Under the pieces are notes generated by a model, which saw only the letters and a list, made by a program, of their open reading frames with translations, was not told the origin of the DNA and did no database searches. From positions 127,209,140 to 127,273,139 of the forward strand of contig NC_081410.1 in assembly GCF_030272615.1 (NCBI RefSeq): DNA of 64,000 nt, written 5' to 3'. A program made the position numbers and the translations under genes. Below are positions 59,771 to 64,000 of the stretch, piece after piece. This DNA comes from Cryptomeria japonica (lineage: Eukaryota > Streptophyta > Pinopsida > Cupressales > Cupressaceae). How positions within the stretch are numbered: the stretch's first letter is position 1; every line of letters starts with the position of its first letter.

Positions 59771-60913
59771 GACTTTTGATGTAGTTTCATCTCCTGTGAA
59801 TGCAAGCCGATCTATGGAAGAAGGATGAATTTATGTCCCCTTTCTTTAGCCACTGAATTTTGGATCTTTGCTTCCAGTAAACTTCCTCCTTAGAGAGGAT
59901 ATCCTTCCAGTTCTTGTGGCAATCCTCTTCCTCCATCAAAATAGGGTCTGGGGGGTTACCAGTAGCCATAATATTATGAAGTTATTCCAGTCTGGAGCCC
60001 AGATCCTTCTTTTTTTTTAGGATATCCCCAAAGGTAGTCATATTCCAGCCTTTGACTTGCTTGCTAATGATCTTTAGCTTCTCCATAATTCTGAACATAG
60101 TTGTCCCTTGGACCGGGGAAGTCCACCAATTCCTAACTAGATCTCTGAAGTCAAGGTGAGAGGCCCACATAATCTCATAGCGAAAAGGGGGGGGGGACCC
60201 TGGTAGGGTCTATCCTTCCAATGGAAAAGAAGGGGGTTATGATCAGAAGTAGTCCTTGGGAGCATTTTTAGGAAGGAGTTATGGCTAATGTCCCAGTTGG
60301 TGGAGTCCAGGAATCTATCCAGTCTGACTTGAATTATATGTTTGTCTTTCCTATTGTTCGACCATGTGAAGGGAGCACCCTAGAGGTCAATATCCACAAG
60401 GCTAGAAACATTGATGAAGTTGGCAAGATCTCCCATACTATCAGTAAAATCAGCAAGACCTCCACACTTCTCAAAGGGGTAGAGGGGAGAATTAAAATCT
60501 CCCGCCAACATATACTTGGCCTTCTGGTTAGCCAAGATGAGATCATAAATTTTCTCCCACACTAGTCGTCTTCCCATCTTGGAGTTGGGGGCATAGATGT
60601 TGAACATCTGCCAACAGTGTTCACCTTGTTGAAGAGTAACCGCTAGGAAGTTCTGGGAGCTAGACAAAAACTTACCTTTAATATTAATGGGGTCCCAGAG
60701 GGTAGCAATACCCCAAAACGCCCCCAAAGCATCAATATACAAGAAAGCCGCCCTCGACCAAAGTTTACCAGCAACAGTAGCAAAGGTTTGGTAGGACATT
60801 TTGACTTCCTAAAGAAGGAAAATATCAATTTTCATATCCAAAATGAGTTGTTTTATAGCGAACTGCTTCTGGGAGCTGTTCAGACCCCTTATGTTACAGG
60901 AGATGAACTTCAT
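59771..60913 (-). pseudogene. LINE ORF2 AP-like endonuclease
   Basis: ORF2 starts MKFISCNIRGLNSSQKQFAI at 60913, about 180 bp after ORF1. The stop in IFLL-stop-EVKMS interrupts the usual catalytic-Glu block. Then NIYAPNSKMGRRLVWEKI, LAGDFNSPLYPFEKCGG, GAPFTWSNNRKD and TSDHNPLLFHW, the standard endonuclease motifs. It would nick target DNA. More stops lie near 60334, 59984 and 59787. Confidence 0.9.
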
Positions 60914-61091
60914 TACTTACTTCTGTTGATTCCATCAAGGGTCAGTTGTTTGCCCTTTGCAATGTCCCTAGCCATAACTTTATGTCTCAGGACCCTTTCC
61001 GAGGGCTTGCCAACTTTATTTTCAGTACCCCCACATCTGCTTTTTTGGCCTTGGCTTTCTTCTTCTAGGTTATCCATTCTTCATTACCTAT

Positions 61092-62495
61092 TCAAGGAGA
61101 TCCCGGAGGTGAAAGTTTCAAAGGAGGGGGCATTGTCAAGGAGTTCCCTGGTAGATCAGGCCTTTCCACCCTACTAGGGGAGAAAGGGGGGGTTGAGGTA
61201 AGAAACTTAACCTCAGCCATAGGAGACATAACTTTATCCGAAATGGAAGCTTGATGGGATGAGGGGGTGGGGGTAGCAGAGGGCATGAGGGGGATGCCAT
61301 CCGACAACAAACCAGGGGGTGGATAGGGTTTAGGGGAAAGGCTGAGATTCATCACCGGTGGGATTTCACCTTCTTCCAAGGGAATGGATGGATTAACAAT
61401 CTTAATAGGGTCTACTGGGGATTTTAAGATTTCAAGGACCCTATCCGTGTGGGGGTAGTCCTTAGGGATTTCATTCACACTGGTCAGCTCCAGGGGAGCA
61501 GATGATGAGGGAGCACTTGGGTTGATGGGATCATCTTAGGTAGCCTTTTCTTTGAGCTTGGGTTCAACAACCACTGGGGTCTTACACTTAGTGTAGGTAT
61601 GGCCTTGTTTATTACACTTCTAGCAAAATAGGGTAGCATTTTCATACACAATAGACTGGGACCATTTTCCCTCCTTTGATTTTAGGGAAACAAAATTTAT
61701 TGAGAGTGACTGAGTCCGCTGCAACATAGCTGCCAAACGAGTTCCCTATCCAGTGGAAGATTTGTTCATCCTAGAACTCCAGCGGAAGGCCAGGAAGCCT
61801 AACCCAAACAGGTGCCATGCGGTTGAGTTCGGCTGAGGGGTCAAATCTAGGCTTCCATTTAGCTAGAGTTAGAAATGCTTTCCATAAGCCCAGGAACACG
61901 ATAGGACATAGATCAGATCTTCCTCAGCATTGAACTTGAACAGGAAGAGTCCCCCCGACATTATTGAGATGTCAACGCTACCTTTGAGCTTCCATCAAGA
62001 TTTCGCCCATCGCATGATCATGTTGATAGATGGTCAGAAGGAGAAGAACCGACCAATGATTGCTAGATGAAGGGAAGAGACGATTTTGTCCATGAGATTG
62101 TCTAGGAGCTTGATCTTCGTTCCTTCCTCCGTTTGGGTAAATTTGGCCAAAGTTGCTTCTAAGGTCGAATTTGTGGACCCAAGGAGGGCGTTCTTCTAGC
62201 TAGACTTGGGATCCTTCTTTCCATTCTCCACATCCCCCTGTCCGATAGAAGTTTCCAGTCTGGGATGTGGTATATTCTTCCCTTCAACGTCGATGCCAAA
62301 GTCAGTCAGAACTGGCGTGGTGGAAGGGGTGTCAAACTTCGCATTTTCTTCCATATGACCCACAGACTGTGGGGTCCCTGCAGTCAGAACAACAACATGT
62401 GTACCGACCGTCGTATCGGGTATGGGGTCCAGTTGCAGGGAGGGAGGGACCTCCCCAGGGGGGTGGTCATCCAGGGGGAACAGATTCAAACGTGA
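61092..62495 (-). pseudogene. LINE ORF1 (DUF4283-like with zinc knuckle)
   Basis: Begins MNLFPLDDHPPGEVPPSLQL. Further down in broken frames: DKIVSSLHLAIIGRFFSF, ISIMSGGLFLFKFNAEED, RMAPVWVRLPGLPLEF and, near 61600, a CCHC knuckle (C-stop-KCNKQGHTYTKC, with the stop in place of the second residue). A Pro/Ser-rich tail ends at 61092. This is the nucleic-acid-binding ORF1 of plant LINEs. Confidence 0.82.
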
Positions 62496-62500
62496 GGAAG

Positions 62501-63075
62501 GCGGGAGAGCGGGAGAGTTGCAGAGCTCAAGGCTAGTATTGGGTCATGTGAATAATTTGTGCAATTAATTATATCAGGAGTTGAGTAGACCTTCATTAGG
62601 ATTTACCCTTCCATTGTATTATTAGGAAAGGGTATATGTAAAGGAAGACAAATATCATTGTAAGAGATATGTGTGAAGTATGATACTATATTTGGGATCT
62701 CTTAGAGATATAGCATGGAGTGGCTTCTTCTATAAGGGGTATTGCATGGTGTCACCCTACCTCAGGAGTTTACTATATTTTTGCATATATTGGATATTGG
62801 GGCATTGTCCCACAAAAATATCTTGTGTTGTGTGAGATATATCCTTTACATATATTATTTCTATTATCATATGTGTGGTTCTCTTCCCTTATGAATGAAG
62901 AGAACCCATCACTGATTCAAGTGTCAATTTAGTGATGGTAATTTTGATAGCCATGACTAGGATATCTCATTAATTTAGAAAAGAATAGTGATACTCTAAT
63001 CCTTGTCATCCATTTGTACACCAATGGAATTCAACTGGTTAACTAGAACATTAAATGTGTTTGTGTTTAGGGAAT
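62501..63075. other. unassigned stretch
   Basis: AT-rich, no gene. AGAGAACCCATCACTGATTC near 62900 may be the edge of an LTR, but no partner is seen. Confidence 0.35.
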
Positions 63076-64000
63076 TGTAGCGTAGTAAATTGTAACCCTG
63101 TACAATTTAAACCACTTTTTGTGCATCCGCCTTAGTGTGACCCATTTTAGTTCTCATTCAAGTCTATTTATGAGCTTTTTACCTCGAAATTAGTGTCATA
63201 TGTTCAAATGGTCACTTGAACCTCTATTTTGGGCTATGTGCACCATATCTCTATCCTGTTCATTATGTTTTGGGTGGACAATGGTGCTTGGGGCAACATT
63301 GTCCTAAGACAATGGCATTTGGAACGCCCTTGTCCTCTCAAACTAGGCCCAAATTTAAATATCCTGATGCATGTTTCCTACCCATTGGTTTCAAATCACA
63401 ATGTCTCACTTTGACCATTGTCTAGGTTTGTCTAATCGAGGAAATTCCTTGAGAACCTTATATAAAAGCATTCTTCTAATTCATTTTATGATCATAAGAC
63501 ATCAAAATATATCTCAAGCATTCGTTATCAAGCATTATTAAGAAGTCGTTAAGCATCAAGATGACATTCCATCCCACTATATTCTTCAAGATCTAAACAT
63601 CATGGAGCAAAAAACTACATTAATCTTCATGCAAGCAAATTGTTCATGATTAGTTCATTCATGTCTTGTCATGTTATGTCATGTTGTTGCATCAACACTT
63701 GTGATCACACTCAAAGAGCATTGCATCATTAAAGTACAATCATCTACAATAGATTTGAGGTACAACATTTAACATTTACTTCAACATTTTAATTCATTTC
63801 AAGGGTTAATTCCAAACCCAAGGTTTGACTTAGGCAAACCCCTATTCCCAACATCTTACTCTTTTTTGTGCGTGCAAGTGACAGGTTCAGAAGCTACAAA
63901 AATTTGGAATCAAGTGGAGTAAATTGAGACAATCAAATCCAGTTTTTGCAAGCACAAACACCGGAGGATAGGGTATCTCCACTATCCTTTGTTCAATAAA
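63076..64000 (+). repeat. gypsy-type LTR, cut by the window end
   Basis: Starts TGTAGCGTAGTAAATTGTA with CCTGTACAATTT and CCGCCTTAGTGTG, the same order as the LTR start of element A (TGTAGCATTGTAAATTGTAC, then TACCTTAGTGTG). The rest is too diverged to align by eye. It is probably an LTR of a related family; its end and partner lie outside the window. Confidence 0.6.
63459..63467 (+). promoter_or_regulatory. TATA-like box in the terminal LTR
   Basis: TATATAAAA about 385 bp into the LTR, in a suitable place for an LTR core promoter on the + strand. Confidence 0.5.

Larger units (their letters stand above)
56640..62500 (-). mobile_element. L1-type LINE with RNase H
   Basis: On the minus strand, ORF1 (62489-61092) with a zinc knuckle is followed by ORF2 (60913-56695) with AP endonuclease, reverse transcriptase, zf-RVT and RNase H. 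Order and blocks are those of plant L1 elements carrying RNase H. No poly-A tail is seen just after ORF2; instead module 1 follows. Many stops and frameshifts mark it as inactive. Target duplications were not found. Confidence 0.9.

Overview
This is nuclear DNA from a seed plant. The gene content is one spliced plant-type hexose transporter in a sea of degenerate Tat-lineage Ty3/gypsy elements, Ty1/copia elements, plant LINEs and a large DNA transposon. The size and nesting of the elements suggest a large, repeat-rich genome, plausibly a conifer; that is inference only.

Layout. 1-2169: a short antisense Ty1/copia reverse-transcriptase scrap and two degenerate tandem repeats (38 bp and about 74 bp units). 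2170-25398: element A, a + strand LTR retrotransposon with 1.7 kb LTRs and only gag-like and protease-like remnants inside. Its 3' LTR is split by element B (8956-24063, - strand), a 15.1 kb Tat-type Ty3/gypsy element with gag, protease, RT, two RNase H domains and integrase, all broken by stops, flanked by the target duplication ATAAA/ATAAT. 25399-42577: element C, an old copia-like carcass with a LINE scrap near its start and one LTR at its end (41435-42577). C is split by element D (about 28172-40782), a 12.6 kb DNA transposon with similar terminal inverted repeats. D carries a spliced accessory gene on +, a degenerate DDE transposase on -, several tandem arrays, and a palindrome (core CGGATATCCG) near both ends and upstream of both genes. 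The transposase gene is itself split by a copia-type solo LTR (element E).

42578-47857 holds two copies of a roughly 2 kb direct duplication; the second copy abuts the 3' end of the transporter gene. 47858-52122 (- strand) is the only apparently intact host gene: a four-exon sugar/H+ symporter (STP family), 532 codons with consistent splice phases. Its first intron holds four 114-bp tandem repeats plus related tRNA-like repeats. 52123-53650 shows nothing recognisable.

53655-62500 (- strand) holds a LINE (ORF1 with a zinc knuckle, then endonuclease, RT and RNase H), followed downstream by two related modules of unknown charged/coiled-coil ORFs that end in LINE-like 3' tails. From 63076 another gypsy-type LTR, related to that of element A, runs off the window. 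Insertion order read from nesting: A before B; C before D before E.
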